A stretch of 64,000 nucleotides of DNA from Acinetobacter nosocomialis NIPH 2119 (GTDB lineage: Bacteria > Pseudomonadota > Gammaproteobacteria > Pseudomonadales > Moraxellaceae): positions 3,251,715-3,315,714 of the forward strand of contig NZ_KB849239.1 in assembly GCF_000368085.1 (NCBI RefSeq), read 5' to 3'. A program made the translations under genes and the position numbers. The notes beneath the pieces were generated by a model. It did not search any database and was not told where the DNA came from. It was given only the letters and a program-made list of their open reading frames with translations. Below are positions 28,279 to 38,580 of the stretch, piece after piece (positions within the stretch are counted from its first letter, which is position 1; every line of letters starts with the position of its first letter).

Positions 28279-28282
28279 AAGT

Positions 28283-28310
28283 TTGAAAAATCGAGTGACT
28301 TGAATATAAT
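28283..28310 (+). promoter_or_regulatory. Sigma-70 promoter of the manganese riboswitch transcript
   Basis: TTGAAA (28283-28288) and a consensus TATAAT (28305-28310) are separated by 16 bases, about a dozen bases before the riboswitch begins. Confidence 0.75.
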
Positions 28311-28321
28311 AAACGCATACT

Positions 28322-28455
28322 TCATTGGGGAGTAGCCGCTATTCACAGCAAAGGTGAATAGGTGATGGTCAACATAATTGTTCAACAGAACATGGTCATC
28401 ATAGCTTAAACGTCTCATCGTTTCTGAGTTGGCAAGACCTTTGATTTACCACTCT
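28322..28455 (+). ncRNA. yybP-ykoY manganese riboswitch
   Basis: The leader upstream of the UPF0016 gene holds TTGGGGAGTAGCCGCT, the conserved 5' loop of the yybP-ykoY motif, and further on GAGTTGGCAAGACCTTTGATTT, cut here as GGCAAGACCTT, the conserved second loop. Helical arms such as TATTCAC/GTGAATA and GATGGTC/GGTCATC fill the middle. This riboswitch binds Mn2+ and turns on Mn exporters, which matches the gene it precedes. The 3' boundary is approximate. Confidence 0.88.
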
Positions 28456-28526
28456 GCAATCATTTTATGATATTTGGCTAGCAGGAGGGGTAGGTCATAG
28501 GCATTTATGCTAGCCAGAGAACCGAC

Positions 28527-29102
28527 ATGCAAGAATTTCTGATTTCTACCTCGATTGTTGCCCTCGCTGAAATGGGCGATAAAACTCAATTGTTGGCACT
28601 TTTACTATCTGCGCGTTTCCGTAAGCCAATTCCTATTTTAATTGCGATTCTTTTAGCAACACTTATTAATCATGGTATTTCTGCTGTGCTTGGGCAATGG
28701 ATTACCACAGTTCTAAGCCCTGAAATTTTAGTCTGGGTACTCGCTGTTGGTTTCATTGGTATGGCATTCTGGATGCTTATTCCGGATAAGCTCGATGATG
28801 AAACCGATAGCATTAATAAATGGCAAAAATTTGGTGTTTTTGGGGCAACCTTTATTTTATTTTTCTTAGCAGAAATTGGTGATAAAACCCAAATTGCGAC
28901 AGTCGCTTTAGCTGCACGCTATGACAGTATTTTCTGGGTGATGCTAGGTACAACATTAGGTATGATGATTGCCAATGCACCAGCTGTATTTATTGGTAAT
29001 AAATTAGCTGAACGTCTCTCTATCTCACTGATTCATAAAATTGGTGCAGCTATTTTCTTCATTGTAGGTGTTTCTACGCTAGTACAACATTATTTCTTCT
29101 AA
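28527..29102 (+). CDS. UPF0016/GDT1-family manganese exporter
   Basis: A 191-residue inner-membrane protein with six predicted helices in two repeats. Each repeat has the family motif E-x-G-D-K-T: AEMGDKTQLLALLLSARF at residues 14-31 and AEIGDKTQIATVALAARY in the second half. Relatives such as Vibrio MneA export Mn2+. Control by an Mn riboswitch directly upstream fits. No clear ribosome-binding site is visible right before the ATG except AGAGAACCGAC, and translation may be opened by the riboswitch. Confidence 0.9.
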   Translation: MQEFLISTSIVALAEMGDKTQLLALLLSARFRKPIPILIAILLATLINHGISAVLGQWITTVLSPEILVWVLAVGFIGMAFWMLIPDKLDDETDSINKWQKFGVFGATFILFFLAEIGDKTQIATVALAARYDSIFWVMLGTTLGMMIANAPAVFIGNKLAERLSISLIHKIGAAIFFIVGVSTLVQHYFF

Positions 29103-29120
29103 GTTATTTTCAATTTGTAT

Positions 29121-29152
29121 AAAAACGCATTCATGAAGAGTGCGTTTTTTTT
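29121..29152 (+). terminator. Terminator after the manganese exporter gene
   Basis: AAAAACGCA and TGCGTTTTT form a 9-bp stem around an 11-base loop, with eight T residues. Confidence 0.88.
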
Positions 29153-29371
29153 GAGCTTTGAAGAAGTTAAACTTTACGATATAGCTTATTTAAGAAAATG
29201 TTAGAGGATTACTCAATTTCTTGATGATTCATTTCTAGAATAAGAAAAGTAAAATCTATTTTAAAATATTATGAGAAATATCAATTAATTCATTGCAAGC
29301 ATTTTAGAATCCCTTTATTTTAGTAGGGATATAAAAATATCTAATATTTAAAATTTTTTTTGGGGAATTGT

Positions 29372-30169
29372 ATGGGGTTTGAAAAAACAACATCACAGAT
29401 ATTATTTGATAATGGCGTACATAAATGTATTAGTTTTACCAGTTTGGTCAAAGGGGAAGGCATACAAGCCAATCAATTTTTAATTATTGATCATGAACGA
29501 GCAGCCGTTATTGACCCAGGTGGTGACTTGACCTACGTTCCATTGACGATGGAACTTAATAAATATACTCGTCTTAAAAATTTGGACTATGTAATCGCTT
29601 CACATCAGGACCCAGATATTATTACTTCAATGCCTCGTTGGCTGGTTTATACCGATGCTAAGGTGGTGGCCTCTAAATTGTGGGCACGATTTTTACCTCA
29701 CTTAAATTCATCATTTATGAGTGAGCGTATGAAAGGAAATTGGGAAGATCGTCTGATTGAGCTACCAGATCGTGGTCAAGTGATTCAACTAGGCGAATCA
29801 AAGCTTGTCATGGTTCCGGCCCATTTCCTACATTCGGTAGGTAATTTTCAGTTTTATGATCCAGTTGCCAAGATTTTATTTTCTGGTGATATGGGGGCTT
29901 CTATTGTGGAGGATGCAAGTCAGCCTCTCAAAGATTTTGATGCCCATGTGATGAAAATGAAGGCTTTTCATCAGCGCTATATGTGCTCCAATAAAGTTAT
30001 TCGTTTATGGGTCAACATGGTCCGTCAAATGGATATTGAGATGATTGTACCTCAGCATGGTACTCCATTTATTGGTAAAGAAATGATTAATCAGTTTTTA
30101 GACTGGATTGAGACCTTACCATGCGGCGTAGATTTAATGACTGAGCAAATTTTTAGCTGTCCGACATAA
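29372..30169 (+). CDS. ODP-type metallo-beta-lactamase-fold protein (di-iron, FprA-like domain only)
   Basis: A 265-residue protein resembling the oxygen-binding di-iron (ODP) branch of the metallo-beta-lactamase fold found in flavodiiron proteins. Features are an N-terminal FLIIDHERAAVIDPGG strand-loop, SHQDPDIITS (an HxxDxD-like ligand motif with Gln in place of the usual residue), VPAHFLHSVGNF, FSGDMGAS and MIVPQHGTPF. No flavodoxin or rubredoxin domain follows, so it is not an oxygen reductase by itself. Related stand-alone ODPs act as O2 or NO sensors. The ATG at 29372 follows GGGGAATTGT, a strong ribosome-binding site. Confidence 0.75.
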   Translation: MGFEKTTSQILFDNGVHKCISFTSLVKGEGIQANQFLIIDHERAAVIDPGGDLTYVPLTMELNKYTRLKNLDYVIASHQDPDIITSMPRWLVYTDAKVVASKLWARFLPHLNSSFMSERMKGNWEDRLIELPDRGQVIQLGESKLVMVPAHFLHSVGNFQFYDPVAKILFSGDMGASIVEDASQPLKDFDAHVMKMKAFHQRYMCSNKVIRLWVNMVRQMDIEMIVPQHGTPFIGKEMINQFLDWIETLPCGVDLMTEQIFSCPT

Positions 30170-30261
30170 AAAGTTATCTTCAATATCTTGAGTCCAATTT
30201 GAAATTTTTTTAGGATTTTGCGCCATAGAAAAAATTTTTGATGACGAGAATTTGAATAAAA

Positions 30262-30627
30262 ATGTTATCTCAAGTTGCGACTCCAGATGAGTGCCTACGC
30301 TGTGGGGCGTGTTGTGCACATTTTCGGGTTTCATTTTATTGGGCTGAGGCCGAGTTAATGGATGAACATCTCGTTGAACCTTTAACACCCGTTTATTCGT
30401 GTATGCGTGGAACCAATCAAGCTCAGCCACGATGTCAGGCTTTAACAGGTGAAATTGGTAAAGAGGTAGGTTGTTCTATTTATGCTGTGCGTAGTTCTAC
30501 CTGTAAAGAAGTACAGATTGCAGATGAACAGTGTAATAAAGCACGCTTGGCGCACCAATTGATTCCTTTGATTGAGGTAAGCCCAGCAGATTCAGAAAAT
30601 GATCATGATTATGATCAGGTGAGTTAA
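30262..30627 (+). CDS. YkgJ-family cysteine-cluster protein
   Basis: A 121-residue protein of the UPF0153/YkgJ family. The N-terminal CLRCGACC and later cysteines in YSCMRG, PRCQAL, VGCSIYAVRSSTC and EQCNKAR form the expected metal or iron-sulfur cluster ligands. Function is unknown; a zinc or Fe-S site is usually assumed. It lies between the ODP-like gene and guaB. The ATG at 30262 lacks a strong ribosome-binding site, but the cysteine motif begins soon after, so a much later start is impossible. Confidence 0.85.
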   Translation: MLSQVATPDECLRCGACCAHFRVSFYWAEAELMDEHLVEPLTPVYSCMRGTNQAQPRCQALTGEIGKEVGCSIYAVRSSTCKEVQIADEQCNKARLAHQLIPLIEVSPADSENDHDYDQVS

Positions 30628-30727
30628 ATATGAGCTAACACGATAATAAGTGAGAAATATTTAGAGTAGGTAAATATCTATTGCTGAAAAAGGCAAAGAT
30701 AATATGAAAATTGCATTGAAATTTGTT

Positions 30728-30733
30728 TATAAT
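30728..30733 (+). promoter_or_regulatory. -10 element of guaB
   Basis: A consensus TATAAT lies 30 bases before the guaB start. The -35 is poor. A small hairpin CTCAC/GTGAG follows in the leader. Confidence 0.5.
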
Positions 30734-30735
30734 AG

Positions 30736-32229
<1,494 letters not shown>

Positions 32230-32253
32230 ATTTTAGTAACCAAATCAAATAAG

Positions 32254-32287
32254 AAAGCCGTCAGTACACTGACGGCTTTTTGTTTTT
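32254..32287 (+). terminator. Terminator after guaB
   Basis: AAAGCCGTCAGT and ACTGACGGCTTT form a 12-bp stem with a short loop, followed by TTGTTTTT. Confidence 0.95.
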
Positions 32288-32377
32288 GGTGTAAAGTAAA
32301 TCTGATGAAAATAGATATGGCAGAATAGCCATATATGAAATGAGCCACGGCTGAAGTGGCGTAAAATGAGATAAGCT

Positions 32378-33715
32378 ATGAGTTATTTTGGAACGGATGG
32401 TATTCGTGGAAAATTTGGGCAAATGCCGATTACACCAGAGTTTGCTTTAAAACTCGGGTTCGCCGCAGGGAAGGTATTAAAACGAACGAGTCCAAAAAAT
32501 AAACCGCTTGTGGTATTAGGAAAAGATACACGTTTATCTGGCTATATTTTAGAGTCTGCTTTGCAGGCGGGATTAAACGCTGCTGGCGTATATGTTCACT
32601 TACTTGGACCATTGCCGACACCGGCTATTGCACATCTTACCCGTGCCTTACATGCGCATGCAGGTATTGTTATTTCTGCATCACATAATCCTTATTTTGA
32701 TAATGGAATTAAATTTTTCTCAAGTGAAGGTAAAAAATTACCAGATTCATTACAGGAAGAAATTAATAAAGAATTAGAAAAAGAGTTATTTATTGATGAC
32801 ACTGCGAACTTAGGTAAAAGTGTTCGTGTAAATGATGCAAATGGTCGTTACATTGAATTTTGTAAGTCTACATTTCCATATCACTTCGATTTAAATAATT
32901 TAAAAATTGTTGTGGATTGTGCACATGGTGCAGCTTATAGCGTTGGTCCATCAGTTTTCCGTGAGTTAGGTGCCAAAGTTGTTGCTCTGTATAACGAACC
33001 AGATGGTTTAAATATTAATGAAAACTGTGGTTCGACTCACCCAGAAAGTTTACAAAAAGCAGTAGTTGAGCAAGAAGCTGATCTAGGAATTGCCTTTGAT
33101 GGCGATGCCGACCGTGTCGTGATGGTTGATAAGTTTGGGAACTTAATTGATGGTGACCACATCTTATATATTTTGGCGACTCAAGCGAAAAACAAGCCAG
33201 TAGGTATTGTTGGTACTGTTATGAGTAATATGGCGCTTGAAATTGCACTTGAAAAAGCAAACGTTGGCTTTGTTCGTGCAAAAGTTGGTGACCGCTATGT
33301 ATTACAAGCATTAGATGAAAATGGATGGGTTACAGGTGGAGAACCATCTGGACATATTTTAACGTTAGATAAGAGCACAACAGGTGATGCGATTATTGCA
33401 GCACTTCAAGTGTTAACTGTAATGGTTGAGCAAAATAAAGCGCTCCATGAATTGGTTCAGGACTTTAAATTATTCCCACAAGTGCTTGTAAATATACGTT
33501 TAGAACAAATGCTTGATCCATACTCCATTCCAGCATTAGTGACTGAGTTCAATAAAGCAGAAGAACAGCTTAAAGGACGTGGACGTATTTTAGTTCGTAA
33601 GTCTGGAACTGAGCCAGTCATTCGTGTCATGGTTGAAGGTGATGACGAACAAGAAGTGAATGCTTTGGCTGAACATTTAGCAAATGCAGTCCGTTCACAA
33701 GCGCAAGTTGCATAA
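32378..33715 (+). CDS. glmM: Phosphoglucosamine mutase
   Basis: A 445-residue enzyme converting glucosamine-6-phosphate to glucosamine-1-phosphate for peptidoglycan and LPS. It starts [15 protein letters not shown], has the phosphoserine loop [17 protein letters not shown] at about residue 100, the metal site [20 protein letters not shown] and the C-terminal [15 protein letters not shown] phosphate-binding loop. It is followed closely by pdxH and recJ on the same strand, so an operon is likely. Confidence 0.97.
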   Translation: MSYFGTDGIRGKFGQMPITPEFALKLGFAAGKVLKRTSPKNKPLVVLGKDTRLSGYILESALQAGLNAAGVYVHLLGPLPTPAIAHLTRALHAHAGIVISASHNPYFDNGIKFFSSEGKKLPDSLQEEINKELEKELFIDDTANLGKSVRVNDANGRYIEFCKSTFPYHFDLNNLKIVVDCAHGAAYSVGPSVFRELGAKVVALYNEPDGLNINENCGSTHPESLQKAVVEQEADLGIAFDGDADRVVMVDKFGNLIDGDHILYILATQAKNKPVGIVGTVMSNMALEIALEKANVGFVRAKVGDRYVLQALDENGWVTGGEPSGHILTLDKSTTGDAIIAALQVLTVMVEQNKALHELVQDFKLFPQVLVNIRLEQMLDPYSIPALVTEFNKAEEQLKGRGRILVRKSGTEPVIRVMVEGDDEQEVNALAEHLANAVRSQAQVA

Positions 33716-33725
33716 GGTATATGGC

Positions 33726-34382
33726 ATGAGTGACGTCATTAAAGACTTAAGCGAATTACGTTTAAGCTATGAACAAGGTGAATTGTACGAAACACAAGTC
33801 GCGAGTAATCCGCATGAACAATTCTTAGGTTGGTTTAATCATGCCTTAGCCGCCAACTTGCACGAACCATATGCGATGTCTTTAGCAACTGCGAGCGCTA
33901 GCGGTCGTCCGCATGTTAGAACTGTATTGTTACGCGGTGCGACAGAAGCAGGTTATGATTTTTATACCAACTATGACAGCCAGAAAGGTATAGATTTGGC
34001 AGAAAATCCATATGCTGAACTGTTATTTTATTGGCCAAGTCTAGAGCGTCAGGTACGAGTGGGTGGTCATGTCGTCAAAATTCCTGAACAGGAATCTACC
34101 GACTATTACCATAAGCGTCCACGTGATAGCCAGATTGCAGCTCATATCAGTACACCTCAAAGCGGTAAGATAGAAAGCCGAGAGTTGTTGCAACAGCGTT
34201 TTCAAGACTTGCAACAACAAGTTCAAAGCCGTGAAGTACTCGATAAGCCAGAGTTTTGGGGCGGATATCGTCTGCAACCGGACTATTATGAATTCTGGCA
34301 AGGACGACCAAATCGTTTACATGACCGCTTGAGTTATGAAAAAATCGACGGTCAATGGACATTGCACCGACTGATGCCTTAA
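33726..34382 (+). CDS. pdxH: Pyridoxamine 5'-phosphate oxidase
   Basis: A 218-residue FMN oxidase that makes pyridoxal phosphate. Typical stretches are PYAMSLATASASGRPHVRTVLLRG near residue 48, FYTNYDSQKGIDL, LFYWPSLERQVRV, and the C-terminal WGGYRLQPDYYEFWQGRPNRLHDR. Its start is ATG 33726, ten bases after the glmM stop and after AAGG. The frame is open further upstream through the end of glmM, which I discount. The stop codon abuts the recJ ATG. Confidence 0.96.
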   Translation: MSDVIKDLSELRLSYEQGELYETQVASNPHEQFLGWFNHALAANLHEPYAMSLATASASGRPHVRTVLLRGATEAGYDFYTNYDSQKGIDLAENPYAELLFYWPSLERQVRVGGHVVKIPEQESTDYYHKRPRDSQIAAHISTPQSGKIESRELLQQRFQDLQQQVQSREVLDKPEFWGGYRLQPDYYEFWQGRPNRLHDRLSYEKIDGQWTLHRLMP

Positions 34383-36083
34383 ATGACAAAAATACGAATT
34401 AAACAAAGACCTTTATTGACGCGCCCTGAACAGTTTCAGGGCGTGCCTCCGTTTATTGCCGAGATTTTGGCAAGACGTGGGGTGCAATCTGAACAAGAAT
34501 TAGAGCTAAAACTTAAGAACCTGCTTGCTCCAGAGCTCAAAGGCTTGGATGCTGCTGTCGGATTAATGGACCAAGCCATCGATGAGCAGAAAAAAATAGT
34601 TATTGTGGGGGACTATGATGCTGATGGGGCAACTAGCACTGCTTTAATGATGCTCGTGCTTCGCGATATGGGCGCACAAGTCGATTATCTGGTACCAGAT
34701 CGTTTCAAATATGGTTATGGTCTTACTCCAGCCATTGCTGAGCTTGCTTATCAAACTTATAAACCCGATCTATTAATTACAGTAGATAATGGAATTTCCA
34801 GCCATGCTGGTGTTGATGCAGCACATGCCTTAGGCATGCAAGTGATTATTACCGACCATCATCTAACGACCAAAGAAACCCCACTTGCTGAGGCGGTGGT
34901 AAACCCAAACCAATTAGGATGTGAGTTTCCAAGTAAGGCACTTGCCGGTGTTGGCGTTGCTTTTTATGTACTTGCCAATTTGGCGAGTCTACGCAATAGA
35001 CAGGGTAAAAGTACAAGTAAGGTGACTCAATATTTAGATTTAGTCGCTTTGGGAACTTATGCCGATGTTGCTGTTTTGGATTATAACAACCGTATTTTGG
35101 TTGATGCCGGTGTAAAACGTATTCAGCAATATCAGTGTCGAGTAGGGATTTTAGCTTTACTCGATATTGCTGGTCGGGAAGCAACTTCAATACGTGCGCA
35201 AGACTTAGGTTTTGTGCTTGGACCACGCATTAATGCTGCTGGACGTATGGAGAGCATGCGCATTGGGATCGAGTGTTTATTAGCAGATTCGATGGAAACT
35301 GCTTATCCAATTGCTCAACAATTAAATCAACTAAATATAGATCGCCGTCAAGTTGAAGGGGAGATGAAGCAACAAGCTTTATCGGCTTTAGATAATTTGC
35401 AGCTTTCACAGCAAGATATCCCAGCAGCGCTTGTTCTATTTGAAGAAAACTGGCACCAAGGTGTCATCGGGATTGTCGCGGGGCGTTTGAAAGAGCAATT
35501 TCATCGGCCAACGATTGTTTTTGCAGCCGATGAGGATGGCGTTCATATTAAGGGCTCAGCACGTTCAATCGATGGTGTTCACATTCGAGATACTATTGAG
35601 CAAGTTGCTGAACAATATCCTGAGTTGGTCAGCCATTTTGGTGGACATGCTGCGGCAGCCGGCCTTACGATTCGTAAAGAAAACTTTGAAGCTTTTAAGA
35701 CAGTATTTAATGATTGTGTCGCTGCGATGGATGAATCAATCTTTCAAGCGACATTATGGACTGATGGTGAGTTACCTGTCTCTGCTTTGCAGTTAGATAC
35801 CTTGAACTGGATTGAGCAGTTAGGGCCATGGGGACAAAAATTTCCACTGCCTCAATTTGAGGGACATTTTAAAGTTATTGATTTCCGTTGGCTCAAAGAG
35901 ACACACCTGAAACTTAGACTAGCGATAGATCAATACACTTTCGATGCGATTGCTTTTAACGCAGCCGGCCGCTTCGAGTTTGATCCAATGCGTGACTATG
36001 TACATTTAGTTTATGAAATAGACCGTAACGTTTTTAATGGCAATGTGAGCTTACAGCTACGAATTGTGCATTTAAATCAATAA
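34383..36083 (+). CDS. recJ: Single-stranded-DNA exonuclease RecJ
   Basis: A 566-residue 5'-3' exonuclease for recombination and mismatch repair. DHH-family motifs are clear: VIVGDYDADGATSTAL near residue 73, LITVDNGIS, VIITDHHLTT (the DHH motif near 155), LVALGTYADVAVL and GPRINAAGRM. The DHHA1 part has LVSHFGGHAAAAGLTI. The ATG follows the pdxH stop with no spacer, showing translational coupling. A terminator comes next. Confidence 0.96.
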   Translation: MTKIRIKQRPLLTRPEQFQGVPPFIAEILARRGVQSEQELELKLKNLLAPELKGLDAAVGLMDQAIDEQKKIVIVGDYDADGATSTALMMLVLRDMGAQVDYLVPDRFKYGYGLTPAIAELAYQTYKPDLLITVDNGISSHAGVDAAHALGMQVIITDHHLTTKETPLAEAVVNPNQLGCEFPSKALAGVGVAFYVLANLASLRNRQGKSTSKVTQYLDLVALGTYADVAVLDYNNRILVDAGVKRIQQYQCRVGILALLDIAGREATSIRAQDLGFVLGPRINAAGRMESMRIGIECLLADSMETAYPIAQQLNQLNIDRRQVEGEMKQQALSALDNLQLSQQDIPAALVLFEENWHQGVIGIVAGRLKEQFHRPTIVFAADEDGVHIKGSARSIDGVHIRDTIEQVAEQYPELVSHFGGHAAAAGLTIRKENFEAFKTVFNDCVAAMDESIFQATLWTDGELPVSALQLDTLNWIEQLGPWGQKFPLPQFEGHFKVIDFRWLKETHLKLRLAIDQYTFDAIAFNAAGRFEFDPMRDYVHLVYEIDRNVFNGNVSLQLRIVHLNQ

Positions 36084-36111
36084 AAAATCCGCTCAATTGA
36101 GCGAATTTTTT
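36082..36111. terminator. Terminator between recJ and the porin gene
   Basis: CGCTCAATTGAGCG is a perfect palindrome with A-rich left and T-rich right flanks, able to serve both convergent genes. Confidence 0.85.
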
Positions 36112-36125
36112 AAATCTAGGTAAGA

Positions 36126-36893
36126 TTAGAAGCGGTATGCTGCACGAACACCATAAGTGTTGTCGTTATCACCGAAACCAATACGACCTTCAAGACTTAC
36201 TTGCTGATTTAAGAATTTTTTAGCATTAATGCCCCATTCGTCTTTATCAGTTAAGTCATTGTTGTAGTAGTCCACACCTAAACTTAAAGTTTTATCGATG
36301 TAGTAGTCACCACGAACTTTATATTCGTCAAGGTCACCAAACGCGCCATACGCTTCAAGGTTTACGTCATGTTGACCAACTTGAGTTACGTATTTCGCAC
36401 GAACGGTAGGATCTGCGCCGTCTTTACCGTCTTTTTCATCATAACCTTTAACACCCAAAGCAAGTAACAAACCTGGTGCTGGTAAGTAACCTACTTCTGC
36501 AGCATAAGTTGTAACTTTTTGGTCGTAGTTTGTGTTGTCGATTTCACGTTCATTTCTGCCTACATCACCGCTAAGGTAGAAGTCAGTGTTAGGAACATAG
36601 TATTCAACGCCTACGCCATATTGAGTATCTTTAGTACCGCTGTTATCGCCATAGTTAACGTGTGCGTTAACGTTGCTTGCACGGTTTAAGAATGCTGCTT
36701 CAGCAAGCGGTGCATTACGTGTTTGAACAGGGTTGAAATAATAAGTCCCATCAACACCAAATTTACTTACGCTGCTGCCGTTATCTGGATCAAGATAAGT
36801 GTAAGAACCACCAACTTCAGCTTGGTAAGCGTTTGCTGCGCCACTTACTGCAAGTGCAGATAAAAGAGCTGATGCAATTGCTAGTTTTTTCAT
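36126..36893 (-). CDS. Putative outer-membrane porin, Omp33-36 paralogue
   Basis: A 255-residue exported protein. The signal peptide ends GAANA, and mature residues begin YQAEVGGSYTYLDPDNG. Alternating strands and a final ...AAYRF aromatic end indicate a beta-barrel. It shares the block PLAEAAFLNRASNV with the Omp33-36 protein encoded at 60129-61031 (PLAEAAFLNQASSV), as well as the MKKL start and 'Y-V-P' repeats, so the two are paralogues of the same porin family. A strong ribosome-binding site, GGGGAGAGA, precedes the ATG. The upstream region carries three GTAAC repeats. Substrate unknown. Confidence 0.85.
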   Translation of the reverse strand: MKKLAIASALLSALAVSGAANAYQAEVGGSYTYLDPDNGSSVSKFGVDGTYYFNPVQTRNAPLAEAAFLNRASNVNAHVNYGDNSGTKDTQYGVGVEYYVPNTDFYLSGDVGRNEREIDNTNYDQKVTTYAAEVGYLPAPGLLLALGVKGYDEKDGKDGADPTVRAKYVTQVGQHDVNLEAYGAFGDLDEYKVRGDYYIDKTLSLGVDYYNNDLTDKDEWGINAKKFLNQQVSLEGRIGFGDNDNTYGVRAAYRF

Positions 36894-37285
36894 GGAATCT
36901 CTCCCCTCTAAAAACGATTTTATAAATGTTTTGTTACAACTTTTAGTCTAGAGCAAAAACATTTACCGTCAATCTTGGGCAAGTAACCGGACTGTAACCA
37001 TGTGCTTTTTCTGTAACTATATTTAATTTAAGATATTGATTTTAAAACATAAAAACATAATGTTTTATTTTATTAAAATTGAGGAGATTTTGTGTAGAAA
37101 TTCAAAAATGCTGGAAAAGTACCCAATTTTGTATGGGGATGTTACGAATTAAGCTTAAAATCTTCTGAAAGAAAATTAAAAAATTTATAAATTGAAATGA
37201 CAGTTATAAATTAAAGCAGGTTCGAAGATAACCATAGCTATGATAAAATATTCGACTGTTTATCTGTTTTTATGGGAACACTCGC
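36894..37285. other. Intergenic region with porin and prfB promoters; GTAAC repeats
   Basis: An AT-rich divergent region of 392 bases. GTAAC occurs at 36983, 36994 and 37013; read toward the porin these are tandem GTTAC units about 11 and 19 bases apart, resembling OmpR-type half-sites, about 90-125 bases before the porin start. A GAGGAG tract near 37080 is followed by GTG TAG, so it does not begin a gene. I see no other coding or RNA signal. Confidence 0.4.
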
Positions 37286-38381
37286 GTGGAAATTAATCCT
37301 TATCTAAACCAATTGAAAGACTTAACTGATCGTAGCCAAACACTACGGGGGTATCTTTGACTACGATCTGAAAAAAGAACGTTTAGAAGAAGTTTTACGT
37401 GAGTTAGAAGACCCTGCGATCTGGAATGATCAAAACCGTGCTCAGGCAATGGCAAAAGAAAAGGGCGAACTAGAAAACGTTATTAACGTTTTAGATGGTT
37501 TATCTACACAGCTTGAAGATGCAAAAGCAATGCTGGATTTAGCTGTTGAAGCTGATGATGAAAGCTTGCTGGTAGATGTACAATCTGAGCTTGGCGCTGC
37601 CGAAGAAGAATTAGCAAAACTTGAATTCCGCCGTATGTTTAGCAACCCAATGGATCCGAATCCTTGCTATGTCGAGATTCAAGCAGGTTCAGGCGGTACA
37701 GAAGCACAAGATTGGGCTTCAATGTTATTACGTATGTATATGCGATGGATTGAACGTCACGGTTTTAAAGCAGAACTTATGGAAGTATCTGATGGTGATG
37801 TAGCAGGTATCAAATCTGCAACGATTCGCGTTGAAGGTGAATATGCATATGGCTGGTTACGTACAGAATCTGGTGTACATCGTTTAGTGCGTAAGTCACC
37901 ATTTGACAGTGGTAACCGTCGTCATACTTCATTCTCTGCGGTATTTATTTCACCAGAAGTTGATGACAATATCGAAATCGATATTAATCCTTCTGATGTT
38001 CGTACCGATACTTATCGTGCATCTGGTGCAGGTGGTCAGCACATTAACAAAACAGATTCAGCAGTTCGTTTGACGCACATTCCATCAGGTATTGTGGTTG
38101 CATGTCAGAACCAACGTTCACAACATGCGAACCGTGATCATGCATGGAAACAGTTACGTGCAAAATTGTATGAACTAGAAATGCAAAAACGTAATGAAGC
38201 AGCTCAAGCACTTGAAGACTCGAAGTCTGATATTGGTTGGGGTAGCCAAATTCGTTCTTATGTACTTGATGACTCTCGTATTAAGGACTTACGTACAGGT
38301 GTTGAAAACTCAAATACTGGTGCAGTTCTTGACGGTGATCTTGATCGCTTCATTGAAGCGAGTTTAAAGCAGGGGTTGTAA
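37286..38381 (+). CDS. prfB: Peptide chain release factor 2 (programmed +1 frameshift)
   Basis: RF2 ends translation at UGA and UAA. The gene has two overlapping frames: 37286-37360 from a GTG to an in-frame TGA, and 37359-38381 in the +1 frame. The junction CGGGGGTATCTTTGAC contains the classic slippery CTT-TGA-C with an internal Shine-Dalgarno-like GGGGG three bases before. Low RF2 thus favours the shift and makes more RF2. The product is about 365 residues. It contains the peptidyl-hydrolysis GGQ ([13 protein letters not shown]) and the RF2-specific SPF anticodon-like motif (KSPFDSG). The start codon GTG follows GGGA; it is the only choice in frame. Confidence 0.95.
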
Positions 38382-38476
38382 GAGTCTTTTGAACTTTTAG
38401 TTCTTTTAAACTCTTAAATTTTTAGCGATTAAAACGGCAAAGCAGTTCAGTGTTCGGAAGTTAATCGGAAAAATAC

Positions 38477-38510
38477 GATATGAATATCGAAAAAAATGGA
38501 TATGAATATC
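38477..38510. promoter_or_regulatory. Tandem palindromic operators upstream of the ArsR-type regulator
   Basis: GATATGAATATC, a perfect inverted repeat (GATAT/ATATC), occurs at 38477-38488 and again at 38499-38510. The two are 22 bases apart, close to two helix turns, and each is followed by GAAAAAA. They lie about 70-105 bases before the regulator's start. Confidence 0.6.
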
Positions 38511-38580
38511 GAAAAAATGCGATATTATGTTTTCGAAATGCTGAACAAAGCTTTGTTCGTTTAAAAGACGTGTTGAGCCT

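Noticed and set aside
30134..30430. 98-codon open frame on the minus strand over the YkgJ gene
   Set aside because: It overlaps the well-supported YkgJ cysteine-cluster gene and shows no family features.
37081..37096. GAGGAG followed by GTG, a possible small gene upstream of prfB
   Set aside because: The GTG is followed at once by a stop codon.
37286..37360. Possible sequencing error or pseudogene at the start of prfB
   Set aside because: The stop codon is the known RF2 programmed frameshift site, with all its elements.
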